Origin: Betaproteobacteria bacterium
GTDB taxonomy: Bacteria; Pseudomonadota; Gammaproteobacteria; Burkholderiales; Burkholderiaceae_E
Assembly: GCA_016868095.1 (NCBI GenBank)
Contig: VGHV01000042.1
Location: 1-11,766 of the forward strand
Reading direction: 5' to 3'
Length of the DNA stretch: 11,766 bases
In this document: piece after piece, positions 1 through 7,735 of the stretch
Numbering within the stretch: the stretch's first letter is position 1
Layout of the letters: each line of letters opens with the position of its first letter
The notes under the pieces: model-generated
The model's input: the letters and a program-made list of their open reading frames with translations, nothing else
Databases searched by the model: none
What the model was told of the DNA's origin: nothing
Translations under genes and position numbers: made by a program

Positions 1-2
1 CC

Positions 3-143
3 GCCTTGCGCGATGCCTTTGGCAAGTACAAGGACCGCTTGGTGTTTCTCGATTTCATCACTGACCAGACCGAAAACGTCTGGCCGATGGTGCAAGGAGG
101 CAAAGGCCTCACCGAGATGATTCTCGGCGCAGAAGATCTATAA
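3..143 (+). CDS. ilvB: Acetolactate synthase large (catalytic) subunit, C-terminal end only
   Basis: The window opens inside a gene; only its last 46 codons and a TAA stop are visible, read in the frame starting at base 3. The peptide carries a run ENVWPMVQGGKGLTEMI that matches the C-terminal tail of the ThDP-dependent acetolactate synthase large subunit (the usual family form is VxPMVxxGxxLxEMI). The enzyme condenses two pyruvates to acetolactate, or pyruvate with 2-ketobutyrate to acetohydroxybutyrate, the first common step of valine, leucine and isoleucine synthesis. The regulatory-subunit gene begins 10 nt after the stop, which strongly supports the call. Large subunits paired with IlvH are also named IlvI; the fragment cannot separate ilvB from ilvI. 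Cofactor and FAD regions lie outside the window. Confidence 0.9.
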   Translation, partial: ALRDAFGKYKDRLVFLDFITDQTENVWPMVQGGKGLTEMILGAEDL

Positions 144-153
144 GGGGTCCGCC

Positions 154-1702
<1,549 letters not shown>

Positions 1703-1704
1703 GC

Positions 1705-1740
1705 ACTCGGGTTTTGTCAGTCGAGGACTTGTGTCCGAGT
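1705..1740 (+). repeat. Nested inverted repeat between ilvC and psd
   Basis: ACTCGG at 1705-1710 is perfectly complementary to CCGAGT at 1735-1740. Inside this loop a second perfect pair, AGTC (1719-1722) and GACT (1726-1729), closes a 3-nt loop GAG. The RNA could form a two-tier hairpin just after the ilvC stop. No T-run follows, so it does not look like an intrinsic terminator; an RNA-processing or stability element between the amino acid and phospholipid genes is possible. The stems are short and could be chance. Confidence 0.4.
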
Positions 1741-1771
1741 ATATTGCGCGACGATAACAACAGGGGAAGCG

Positions 1772-2434
1772 ATGCGCCAATTTCCATGGCCACATCCAAT
1801 CATCGCCCGTGAGGGTTGGCCATTTTTGGGCATCGCAGTGATAGCTGCGATGTTTGCTGATGCCTGGCTCGGCAGTTTTTTCAGCGGGCTGCTTTGGGTT
1901 GCGGCGATTTTTGTGCTGCAGTTCTTCCGCGATCCGCCAAGGGTCGGTTCGGTTGATCCAGACGATGTGCTTTCACCCGCCGATGGAAGAATTGTCGCAA
2001 TTGAGCAGTGCGAGGATGCTTATGCGGATCGCCAGGCGCTCAAGATCAGCGTCTTCATGAACGTGTTTAATGTGCATTCCAATCGCATGCCGGTTGCAGG
2101 CCGTATTGAAAAGGTGGATTACTTTAGCGGCAGCTTTGTCAATGCAGCGCTTGACAAAGCCTCGCTTGAAAACGAGCGCAATGCGGTCGTGATTCGAGAT
2201 CCGCAGGGGCGCTTGGTCACTGCCGTCCAAATTGCCGGTTTGATTGCGAGGCGAATCCTTTGTTATGTGCAGCCGGGTGATGAGCTTGATCGGGCATCGC
2301 GCTACGGGTTTATAAGGTTTGGATCCCGGGTTGATGTTTATCTGCCAATCGAGGCCAGGCCGCAGGTTACTGTTGGCCAAATCGTGAAAGCGACGAGTAC
2401 CGTGCTCGCGAGGTTGGAGCCTCAAGGTGCTTGA
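1772..2434 (+). CDS. psd: Phosphatidylserine decarboxylase, short (about 220-residue) form
   Basis: Psd decarboxylates phosphatidylserine to phosphatidylethanolamine at the inner membrane. The 220-residue protein begins with one or two hydrophobic segments (about residues 16-52) that should anchor it. SPADGRI at 68-74 and [11 protein letters not shown] at 97-107 are typical family signatures. Near the C-terminus [11 protein letters not shown] contains Gly184-Ser185; in this family the proenzyme cuts itself between Gly and Ser, and the Ser becomes the pyruvoyl group of the small alpha chain (about 36 residues here). The short form with an FGS-type motif, rather than the longer LGST-type enzyme of Escherichia coli, is common in Burkholderiales. 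An AGGGGA ribosome site lies at 1762-1767. The end overlaps pssA, the preceding pathway step. Confidence 0.95.
   Translation: MRQFPWPHPIIAREGWPFLGIAVIAAMFADAWLGSFFSGLLWVAAIFVLQFFRDPPRVGSVDPDDVLSPADGRIVAIEQCEDAYADRQALKISVFMNVFNVHSNRMPVAGRIEKVDYFSGSFVNAALDKASLENERNAVVIRDPQGRLVTAVQIAGLIARRILCYVQPGDELDRASRYGFIRFGSRVDVYLPIEARPQVTVGQIVKATSTVLARLEPQGA
2416..2419 (+). promoter_or_regulatory. Ribosome binding site for the GTG start of pssA, inside psd
   Basis: GGAG sits 7 nt before the GTG at 2427 and within the last codons of psd. No ATG lies between this GTG and the conserved PssA core, so the GTG is the likely start. The placement predicts translational coupling of psd and pssA. Confidence 0.7.
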
Positions 2435-3266
2435 ACAGGGCAAGGAACCACCGCTCGAAGAGGGGAGGGTTCCAACACCCGATGATCAGGCTCAGCCCTT
2501 TAAGAAACGCCCTCGGGGTGTTTATTGGCTACCGAATTTATTCACAACGGCTTCGCTTTTTTGTGGTTTCACATCGATTGTTCAAGGCATGAATCATCGC
2601 TTTGACCTGGCAGCGATGCTTTGTTTTTTTGCCCTGATTTTTGACAGCCTCGATGGCCGGGTTGCCCGTTGGACAGGCACAACCAGCGCCTTTGGTGAGC
2701 AATACGATAGCCTCTCCGATATGGTCTCCTTTGGTGCGGCCCCGGCGCTTATCATGTATGAGTGGGCACTCAAAGGTCTGGGCAAGTTTGGATGGGTGGC
2801 CGCATTTGTTTATGTGGCTGGCGCCGCACTTCGTCTGGCGCGTTTCAATACCAATCTTGGCGTGGTTGATAAGCGATTCTTCCAGGGCTTGCCATCGCCT
2901 GCGGCAGCCGCGATGGTCGTGGGTTTGATCTGGACTTTCACTGAACTGGAAGCCATGAAGCTTGTCGATTGGCGCGGCCCAGACTTGGCCTTGCTTGGCT
3001 GGTTGATCACCATCTATGCCGGGCTCACGATGGTGTCGAATGCCCCCTTTTACAGCTTTAAGACGCTCAATGCGCGGCGGCGCGTGTCGTTCATGACAGC
3101 TTTCGCTTTTATGCTGGTGTTTGGACTGGTCTCGCTCGATCCGGCACTCGTCCTTTTTTTGTTTTTCTTGGGCTATGGCCTTTCGGGTTGGATTTATGCG
3201 GGCTGGCTTCGAGCCAAGGGTAGGCCATCACCTTTTGCACGCCATGAGCCTCATGAAGCAGCTTGA
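2427..3266 (+). CDS. pssA: CDP-diacylglycerol--serine O-phosphatidyltransferase
   Basis: PssA joins serine to CDP-diacylglycerol to give phosphatidylserine, the substrate of the neighbouring Psd. The 279-residue protein has a charged N-terminal tail (about 30 residues), then a largely hydrophobic body with about six likely membrane segments. The CDP-alcohol phosphotransferase motif DGx2ARx8Gx3Dx3D is perfect: Asp76-Gly77, Ala80-Arg81, Gly90, Asp94 and Asp98. This makes it the membrane-embedded type II enzyme, unlike the phospholipase-D-like PssA of Escherichia coli. It starts at GTG (2427) and overlaps the end of psd by 8 nt. tpiA follows after 12 nt. In relatives I recall leuA as the next gene; it is absent here. 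Confidence 0.94.
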   Translation: MLEQGKEPPLEEGRVPTPDDQAQPFKKRPRGVYWLPNLFTTASLFCGFTSIVQGMNHRFDLAAMLCFFALIFDSLDGRVARWTGTTSAFGEQYDSLSDMVSFGAAPALIMYEWALKGLGKFGWVAAFVYVAGAALRLARFNTNLGVVDKRFFQGLPSPAAAAMVVGLIWTFTELEAMKLVDWRGPDLALLGWLITIYAGLTMVSNAPFYSFKTLNARRRVSFMTAFAFMLVFGLVSLDPALVLFLFFLGYGLSGWIYAGWLRAKGRPSPFARHEPHEAA

Positions 3267-3278
3267 TCGAGATTTTTG

Positions 3279-4196
3279 ATGAGGATGACTTCAAGACGGC
3301 GATTGATCGCCGGTAATTGGAAAATGAACGGGCGGCTTGAAAGCGCTGCTGCGCTTGGCGCTGGTCTTATCGAGGGCCTTGCGAATCGGCAGGACTTACA
3401 AGCCCTTGATTGGTTGATATGTCCGCCCTTTGTTCATTTGAAGACGCTTGGCGACCTGCTCGAGCAAAGTCGACAGAAAATACCTGGCTTAGCGATGAAA
3501 CTGGGGGCGCAGGATGTTTCGGCTGCTGAAGATGGTGCGTATACCGGTGAAATCAGTGCTGAAATGCTTCGTGATTGCGGGTGTTCGGCGGTTTTAATTG
3601 GTCATTCGGAGCGACGCCAGTACTTTTCCGAGTCAGAGACCTTGATTGCCCAAAAGCTCAAGCGAGCTATCGACGCCGGATTCTTGGCTGTTTTATGCGT
3701 TGGCGAATCGGAGCAGGAACGAGGCAAGGGGCTTACCCGGGCGGTCATCGACAAACAAATTGAGCTTTTACTGAATCTCTGGCCTGTGTCTTCGCATCAG
3801 GCAGCGCTTGGGCCATGCGCAACGCAAGACCTGCAGGCACAACGGGGCGTGCACATGGCGCTAGCGAACCATCAGCCGGGTGTTGGAGATACGAACGCCC
3901 GTGCTGAATGGGCGTCACGACTTGTGATCGCCTACGAGCCTGTTTGGGCCATTGGAACCGGTAAGAGTGCCAGTCCCGATGATGCGCAGCAAGTCCACGC
4001 CTTTATTCGGGATCGACTCGATCAAGCTGGCTGGCCATCGTCGTCGATTCGGATTCTTTATGGTGGTTCGGTTAAAGCGGACAATGCGCAGGCGCTTTTT
4101 GGGATGCCTGATGTCGATGGCGCACTTGTTGGCGGCGCCTCGCTGCAAGCGACGAGTTTTCTCGATATCGGTCAGGCCGCAGTGCGGCATCGATGA
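3279..4196 (+). CDS. tpiA: Triosephosphate isomerase with an internal insertion
   Basis: TpiA interconverts dihydroxyacetone phosphate and glyceraldehyde 3-phosphate. Catalytic residues are all present: Asn13 and Lys15 (AGNWKMNG), His109 (GHSERR) and Glu220 (AYEPVWAIGTG, with the flexible loop 6 just after it). The phosphate-binding YGGSV is at 261-265 and the dimer-interface loop QDVSAAEDGAYTGE is intact. At 305 residues it is about 50 longer than usual. Most of the excess is about 39 residues between helix 5 (ending near Leu167) and strand 6 (starting near Leu215), rich in Ala, Gln and His. The frame is unbroken and the active site looks whole, so it should be functional. The start is uncertain: ATG 3279 is chosen, but TTG 3276 and ATG 3285 are in frame and the ribosome site is weak. 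Confidence 0.94.
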   Translation: MRMTSRRRLIAGNWKMNGRLESAAALGAGLIEGLANRQDLQALDWLICPPFVHLKTLGDLLEQSRQKIPGLAMKLGAQDVSAAEDGAYTGEISAEMLRDCGCSAVLIGHSERRQYFSESETLIAQKLKRAIDAGFLAVLCVGESEQERGKGLTRAVIDKQIELLLNLWPVSSHQAALGPCATQDLQAQRGVHMALANHQPGVGDTNARAEWASRLVIAYEPVWAIGTGKSASPDDAQQVHAFIRDRLDQAGWPSSSIRILYGGSVKADNAQALFGMPDVDGALVGGASLQATSFLDIGQAAVRHR

Positions 4197-4245
4197 GGCG
4201 ACAGTTCAACCTATCTAAGGCCGCAGTTCAACGTATCATTGCGCC
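4180..4245 (+). repeat. Degenerate 22-bp periodic repeat before secG
   Basis: Three successive 22-bp units start with CAGT at 4180, 4202 and 4224. The second and third share CAGTTCAAC followed by TATC, giving 13 of their first 14 bases identical. The first unit, inside the end of tpiA, is much weaker (about 12 of 22 matches to the second). AGGCCGCAGT is also repeated exactly at 4174-4183 and 4218-4227, 44 bp apart. A period close to two helical turns would suit a protein binding site, but local duplication is equally possible. The third unit contains TATCAT (4234-4239), a -10-like hexamer without a good -35. Confidence 0.5.
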
Positions 4246-4266
4246 CTTGTCCAAAGGAAATTAAGT

Positions 4267-4779
4267 ATGGCTTGGCTGAGTTCTTTATTGCTTGTTGTTC
4301 AAGTGCTATGTGCGCTAGCTGTTATTGTGCTTGTTCTTATCCAACAGGGTAAGGGCGCAGATATGGGGGCTGCGTTCGGTTCATCGGGCGGCGGAGCAAG
4401 TGGTAGTTTGTTTGGTGCAACAGGTTCTGCGAATTTCTTGAGTCGCGCCACAGCGATTGCCGCGACCGTATTCTTCGTGGCCACGCTAGGTCTGGCCTAC
4501 ATGGGTAATACCGCAGCAAGGGGCGTGCAGCAACCCAAAAGCGTGATGGAACAGGGACCGAGTTCACAAATACCTGGTCAAACTCAAACGCCCGCACAGG
4601 GTGGCACGGCGCTAAGCCCGTCGTCCGCGGTTCCAAGCCCGTCGCCTGTAGCACCAAGCTCGTCATCTGCGGTTCCAAGCCCATCGTCTTCAGTGCCCAG
4701 CCCATCGTCTTCAGTGCCCAGCCCATCTTCTGCATCGCCAAGTGGTCCATCTGCGCCTACAAGCGAAAAAACCAAGTAG
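4267..4779 (+). CDS. secG: Preprotein translocase subunit SecG with a Pro/Ser repeat tail
   Basis: SecG is the small auxiliary subunit of the SecYEG channel in the inner membrane. Residues 3-25 and about 61-80 form the two expected membrane helices. The loop between them has the family signature IQQGKGADMGAAFG followed by a Gly/Ser-rich stretch ending in SLFGATGSANFLSRAT. The SecG core ends near residue 85. The remaining 85 residues are low-complexity Pro/Ser/Ala/Gln, ending in the charged SEKTK, and make the protein 170 residues against 110 in Escherichia coli. The tail holds six heptapeptide repeats. A clear AAAGGAAA ribosome site (4253-4260) precedes the ATG. The neighbours tpiA and tRNA-Leu/nuoA are usual for betaproteobacterial secG. 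Confidence 0.95.
   Translation: MAWLSSLLLVVQVLCALAVIVLVLIQQGKGADMGAAFGSSGGGASGSLFGATGSANFLSRATAIAATVFFVATLGLAYMGNTAARGVQQPKSVMEQGPSSQIPGQTQTPAQGGTALSPSSAVPSPSPVAPSSSSAVPSPSSSVPSPSSSVPSPSSASPSGPSAPTSEKTK
4615..4740 (+). repeat. Six in-frame 21-bp tandem repeats in the secG tail
   Basis: Six consecutive 21-bp units encode heptapeptides in the series SPSSAVP, SPSPVAP, SSSSAVP, SPSSSVP, SPSSSVP and SPSSASP. The fourth and fifth units (4678-4698 and 4699-4719) are identical in DNA; the others differ at a few bases. The unit length is a multiple of three, so copy-number change by slippage would keep the reading frame. The repeats lie beyond the SecG core. Confidence 0.93.
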
Positions 4780-4793
4780 AATGCGAGCCGCAA

Positions 4794-4878
4794 GCCGACG
4801 TGGTGAAATTGGTAGACACGCTATCTTGAGGGGGTAGTGGCGAAAGCTGTGCGAGTTCGAGTCTCGCCGTCGGCACCA
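4794..4878 (+). tRNA. tRNA-Leu, anticodon GAG
   Basis: An 85-base class II tRNA folds from the sequence. The acceptor stem GCCGACG pairs with CGTCGGC, followed by discriminator A (4875) and an encoded CCA (4876-4878). The D loop contains TTGGTAGA. The anticodon stem CTATC/GGTAG (one T-G pair) closes the loop TTGAGGG, with anticodon GAG at 4828-4830. A 13-base variable arm, typical of leucine tRNAs, precedes the T arm GCGAG-TTCGAGT-CTCGC. It should read CUC and CUU leucine codons. It begins 14 nt after the secG stop and lies in the same direction as secG and nuoA, so it is probably cut from a longer transcript by RNase P and 3' processing enzymes. Confidence 0.97.
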
Positions 4879-4884
4879 TAATAA

Positions 4885-4907
4885 GTAGTACACAATATAT
4901 GTAGTAC
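4885..4907 (+). repeat. Paired GTAGTAC repeat between tRNA-Leu and nuoA
   Basis: GTAGTAC occurs at 4885-4891 and again at 4901-4907. Because GTAC is self-complementary, AGTAC (4887-4891) can also pair with GTACT (4904-4908). The spacer is AT-rich (ACAATATAT). It lies 6 nt past the CCA end of the tRNA. It may mark a processing or protein-binding site in the nuo leader, or be chance. Confidence 0.4.
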
Positions 4908-4930
4908 TCAAAAGGGAAGAAGCGTCATCT

Positions 4931-5290
4931 ATGGACTTGAGCCAGTACTTGCCGGTCATCTTGTTTATTTTGGTCGGCTCTCTCGTGGGCATCGGCCCCA
5001 TTGTGCTTGGTAAGCTGCTTGGTCCTTCGCGTCCAAACGCAGAAAAACTTTCTCCTTATGAATGTGGCTTTGATGCTTTCGAAGACGCACGCATCAAGTT
5101 CGATGTGCGCTACTACCTGGTTGCAATTCTTTTTATTCTTTTCGATCTTGAAATCGCATTCTTGTTTCCTTGGGCTGCTGCCTATCAGGAAATAGGTTTG
5201 GTGGGATTCTGGTCGGTGATGATTTTTCTGGGTATTTTGGTGGTGGGTTTTGTCTACGAATGGAAAAAGGGTGCGCTCGACTGGGATTGA
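4931..5290 (+). CDS. nuoA: NADH-quinone oxidoreductase subunit A
   Basis: NuoA is a small membrane subunit of respiratory complex I next to the quinone site. The 119-residue protein has three likely membrane helices (about residues 7-29, 62-82 and 90-109). The matrix-side loop [20 protein letters not shown] carries the conserved Cys45, followed by [11 protein letters not shown] with the acidic pair Asp72 and Glu74 in helix 2; these are hallmark residues of the NuoA/ND3 family. A purine-rich GGGAAGAAG lies before the ATG at slightly long spacing. It is the first gene of the nuo series, 52 nt downstream of tRNA-Leu. No terminator is visible between secG, the tRNA and nuoA, so some transcription probably reads through. 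Confidence 0.97.
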   Translation: MDLSQYLPVILFILVGSLVGIGPIVLGKLLGPSRPNAEKLSPYECGFDAFEDARIKFDVRYYLVAILFILFDLEIAFLFPWAAAYQEIGLVGFWSVMIFLGILVVGFVYEWKKGALDWD

Positions 5291-5311
5291 GTGCGTGTCT
5301 TTACAAGGGGA

Positions 5312-5349
5312 GGTTGGTCCGAAGGGCCAATCATGTGACGTAACACGTG
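5312..5349 (+). other. Two potential RNA hairpins in the nuoA-nuoB spacer
   Basis: GGTTGGTCC (5312-5320) pairs with GGGCCAATC (5324-5332) over nine base pairs, two of them G-T, around a GAA loop. Directly after it CATGTG (5332-5337) can pair with CACGTG (5344-5349), one pair G-T, around a 6-nt loop; the two share base 5332. The 79-nt spacer is the longest between nuo genes in this window. There is no T-run, so this is not an intrinsic terminator; RNA processing or differential stability is a possible role. Confidence 0.45.
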
Positions 5350-5369
5350 CAGTGAAAAGGTAAATCGCC

Positions 5370-5846
5370 ATGGGCATTGACGGCGCGCTGGGCGAGGGCT
5401 TTGTAACAACCCAACTCGATAAGGTCATTAACTGGACACGCACCGGGTCGATGTGGCCAATGACCTTTGGACTAGCCTGTTGTGCAGTCGAGATGATGCA
5501 CGCGGCTGCGTCTCGCTACGATATGGACCGCTTCGGCGTGATGTTTCGTGCGAGTCCGCGGCAGTCCGACGTGATGATTGTGGCTGGCACCCTTTGCAAC
5601 AAGATGGCGCCGGCCTTACGCAAGGTTTATGACCAGATGGCCGAGCCGCGTTGGGTGATCTCGATGGGGTCTTGCGCCAATGGCGGTGGCTATTATCACT
5701 ATTCGTATTCGGTGGTTCGCGGCTGCGATCGGATCGTTCCGGTTGATGTTTACGTGCCCGGTTGCCCTCCGACAGCAGAGGCTTTGCTCTACGGGGTAAT
5801 CCAGTTGCAAAACAAGATCCGACGCACCCATACGATTGCGCGATAA
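5370..5846 (+). CDS. nuoB: NADH-quinone oxidoreductase subunit B
   Basis: NuoB (PSST/NDUFS7 family) holds the terminal [4Fe-4S] cluster N2, which passes electrons to quinone. The 158-residue protein has all four N2 ligands: adjacent Cys37-Cys38 (LACCAVEMM), Cys102 ([10 protein letters not shown]) and Cys132 ([11 protein letters not shown]). Length and the [21 protein letters not shown]-terminus are typical of betaproteobacterial NuoB. AAAGG at 5356-5360 precedes the ATG at 9 nt. The gene sits between nuoA and nuoC as expected for the connecting module of complex I. Confidence 0.98.
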   Translation: MGIDGALGEGFVTTQLDKVINWTRTGSMWPMTFGLACCAVEMMHAAASRYDMDRFGVMFRASPRQSDVMIVAGTLCNKMAPALRKVYDQMAEPRWVISMGSCANGGGYYHYSYSVVRGCDRIVPVDVYVPGCPPTAEALLYGVIQLQNKIRRTHTIAR

Positions 5847-5873
5847 GCGCATCACCACGAGGTCAAGATTCGC

Positions 5874-6479
5874 ATGAGTAGTCCTTCGTTAGAAGCATTA
5901 AAGACAAGGCTTGAAGCGCTCTTCGAAGGGCGTTTACGTGCGCTCATCGTGGATCGCGGAGAAATTAGCATCACGATAGCCAGCACCGATGTTTTGACGA
6001 TCTCAGGCGTCCTGCGTGACGACGCTGAGCTTCGCTTCGACACCTTAGTTGATCTTTGCGGTGTCGACTATATGAATTTCGGCAATGTGGTCCACGAAGG
6101 ACTTCGCTTTGCTGCGGTAAGTCACCTGCTCTCAGTCCAAAACAATTTGCGCCTAAGGCTGAAGGTCTTTGCGCCAGACGATGATTTTCCGGTCGTCCCA
6201 AGTCTCACGACAGTTTGGCCAGCGGCGGGCTGGTATGAACGTGAAGCCTTCGACCTCTATGGCATCGTGTTTGAAGGGCACAACGATTTGCGTCGTATCC
6301 TGACCGATTATGGTTTTGTGGGATATCCCTTCCGAAAAGATTTTCCGGTTTCTGGCTATGTCGAGATGCGCTATGACCCAGAGCAGCAACGGGTGATTTA
6401 CCAGCCAGTATCGATTGAGCCCCGAGAGAACGTACCCCGCGTCGTTCGCGAAGATGGCTACGGTGTAGGTAGGAACTGA
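5874..6479 (+). CDS. nuoC: NADH-quinone oxidoreductase subunit C (30 kDa)
   Basis: NuoC is a cofactor-free peripheral subunit that packs against NuoD and NuoB. The 201-residue protein has the 30-kDa subunit signature in [20 protein letters not shown] (about 120-139) followed by [19 protein letters not shown] (140-158). It is a separate gene rather than a NuoCD fusion, in contrast to Escherichia coli. GAGGT (5859-5863) lies 10 nt before the ATG. The stop is only 2 nt before the nuoD start, so translation of the two is probably coupled. Confidence 0.97.
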   Translation: MSSPSLEALKTRLEALFEGRLRALIVDRGEISITIASTDVLTISGVLRDDAELRFDTLVDLCGVDYMNFGNVVHEGLRFAAVSHLLSVQNNLRLRLKVFAPDDDFPVVPSLTTVWPAAGWYEREAFDLYGIVFEGHNDLRRILTDYGFVGYPFRKDFPVSGYVEMRYDPEQQRVIYQPVSIEPRENVPRVVREDGYGVGRN

Positions 6480-6481
6480 GC

Positions 6482-7735
6482 ATGGCAGATATCAAAAATT
6501 ACACGCTCAACTTCGGGCCCCAACATCCGGCGGCGCACGGCGTCCTGCGGCTTGTGCTTGAACTTGATGGAGAGGTTGTTCAACGGGCCGATCCACATAT
6601 TGGTCTGCTCCATCGTGCCACCGAGAAGCTCGCCGAAACGCGTACGTATTTGCAAAGCGTGCCCTACATGGACCGTCTCGACTATGTGTCGATGATGTGT
6701 AATGAGCACGCTTATGTCATGGCGATTGAAAAGCTGCTTGGCGTTGAAGTGCCCTTAAGAGCGCAATACATTCGGGTCATGTTCGATGAAGTCACCAGGA
6801 TCATGAATCACCTGCTGTGGCTTGGCGCGCACGCACTTGACGTGGGTGCAATGGCGGTGCTTCTTTATGCTTTCCGCGAACGTGAAGATTTGATGGATGC
6901 CTACGAAGCCGTGTCGGGGGCTCGCATGCATGCGGCTTATTACCGCCCAGGCGGTGTTTATCGCGACTTGCCTGATCAGATGCCTCAATACCGCGCCTCC
7001 AAAGTGCGTAATGAATCGGCTATCAAAGACATGAATCAGGCAAGACAGGGTTCTGTGCTCGATTTTCTTGAAGCCTTTACCAATCGATTCCCTGGTTGTG
7101 TTGACGAATACGAAACCTTGCTCACCGACAACCGCATTTGGAAACAACGCTTGGTCGGTATTGGCGTGGTTGATCCAGACCGCGCAAAAGCCCTTGGCTT
7201 TACGGGTGCGATGTTGCGTGGTTCTGGTGTGGCATGGGACCTGCGCAAAAAGCAGCCCTACGAGGTCTACGACCTGGTTGATTTTGATATTCCTGTGGGT
7301 CGTAACGGTGATTCCTACGATCGCTATCTCGTCCGTGTTGCTGAGATGCGTGAATCGAATCGAATCATTAAGCAATGCATCGAGTGGTTACGAAATCACC
7401 CCGGCCCCGTGATCAGCGGTAATAGAAAAGTTGCCCCGCCGAGTCGCGTGAATATGAAGTCGAATATGGAGGATTTAATCCATCACTTCAAACTGTTCAC
7501 CGAAGGGATGCATGTGCCGCCCGGTGAAGTGTATGCTGCGGTCGAGCATCCTAAGGGCGAGTTTGGTGTCTTCATCGTGTCTGATGGTGCAAATAAGCCA
7601 TTTCGGGTTAAGTTGAGGGCTCCTGGCTTTGCCCACTTGCAAGCGCTCGATGAGATGTCGCGTGGCCACATGATCGCCGACGTCGTTACCATTATCGGTA
7701 CCCAGGATATTGTGTTTGGAGAGATCGACCGATGA
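6482..7735 (+). CDS. nuoD: NADH-quinone oxidoreductase subunit D (49 kDa)
   Basis: NuoD forms, with NuoB, the quinone-binding cavity of complex I and is related to the large subunit of [NiFe] hydrogenases. The 417-residue protein is full length. GPQHPAAHG (12-20) holds His19 and MDRLDY ends at Tyr68; these correspond to the histidine and tyrosine implicated in quinone headgroup binding in Thermus Nqo4. Other family runs include FYAFRERE-like [10 protein letters not shown] and the C-terminal DIVFGEIDR. The hydrogenase-type metal cysteines are absent, as expected. AGGA at 6471-6474 precedes the ATG. The TGA stop overlaps the nuoE start in ATGA. Confidence 0.98.
   Translation: MADIKNYTLNFGPQHPAAHGVLRLVLELDGEVVQRADPHIGLLHRATEKLAETRTYLQSVPYMDRLDYVSMMCNEHAYVMAIEKLLGVEVPLRAQYIRVMFDEVTRIMNHLLWLGAHALDVGAMAVLLYAFREREDLMDAYEAVSGARMHAAYYRPGGVYRDLPDQMPQYRASKVRNESAIKDMNQARQGSVLDFLEAFTNRFPGCVDEYETLLTDNRIWKQRLVGIGVVDPDRAKALGFTGAMLRGSGVAWDLRKKQPYEVYDLVDFDIPVGRNGDSYDRYLVRVAEMRESNRIIKQCIEWLRNHPGPVISGNRKVAPPSRVNMKSNMEDLIHHFKLFTEGMHVPPGEVYAAVEHPKGEFGVFIVSDGANKPFRVKLRAPGFAHLQALDEMSRGHMIADVVTIIGTQDIVFGEIDR

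Noticed and set aside
1714..1745. Possible sigma-70 promoter for psd: TTGTCA (1714-1719) and TATATT (1740-1745)
   Set aside because: The spacing is 20 bp, too long for a normal promoter, and the -10 part overlaps the end of the inverted repeat. Not strong enough to annotate.
4584..4793. Minus-strand frame with a GLGTEDD-like repeat opposite secG
   Set aside because: The repeat is just the reverse complement of the 21-bp Pro/Ser repeats of secG; there is no ribosome site or independent support.
4854..4882. CATAAT at 4877-4882 as a -10 element for nuoA
   Set aside because: It overlaps the CCA end of the tRNA gene and has no recognisable -35 at proper distance (GAGTTC is there, part of the T arm).
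4794..4907. tRNA 3' end and following repeats as an integration (att) site
   Set aside because: No integrase gene, no displaced copy of the tRNA end and no foreign-looking genes; nuoA follows at once in the usual order.
6755..7375. Long minus-strand open frame (206 codons) opposite nuoD, and a similar one at 7483-8229 opposite nuoD/nuoE
   Set aside because: Both lie wholly antisense to well-conserved complex I genes, and their translations resemble no family and are rich in His/Arg/Ser typical of shadow frames.
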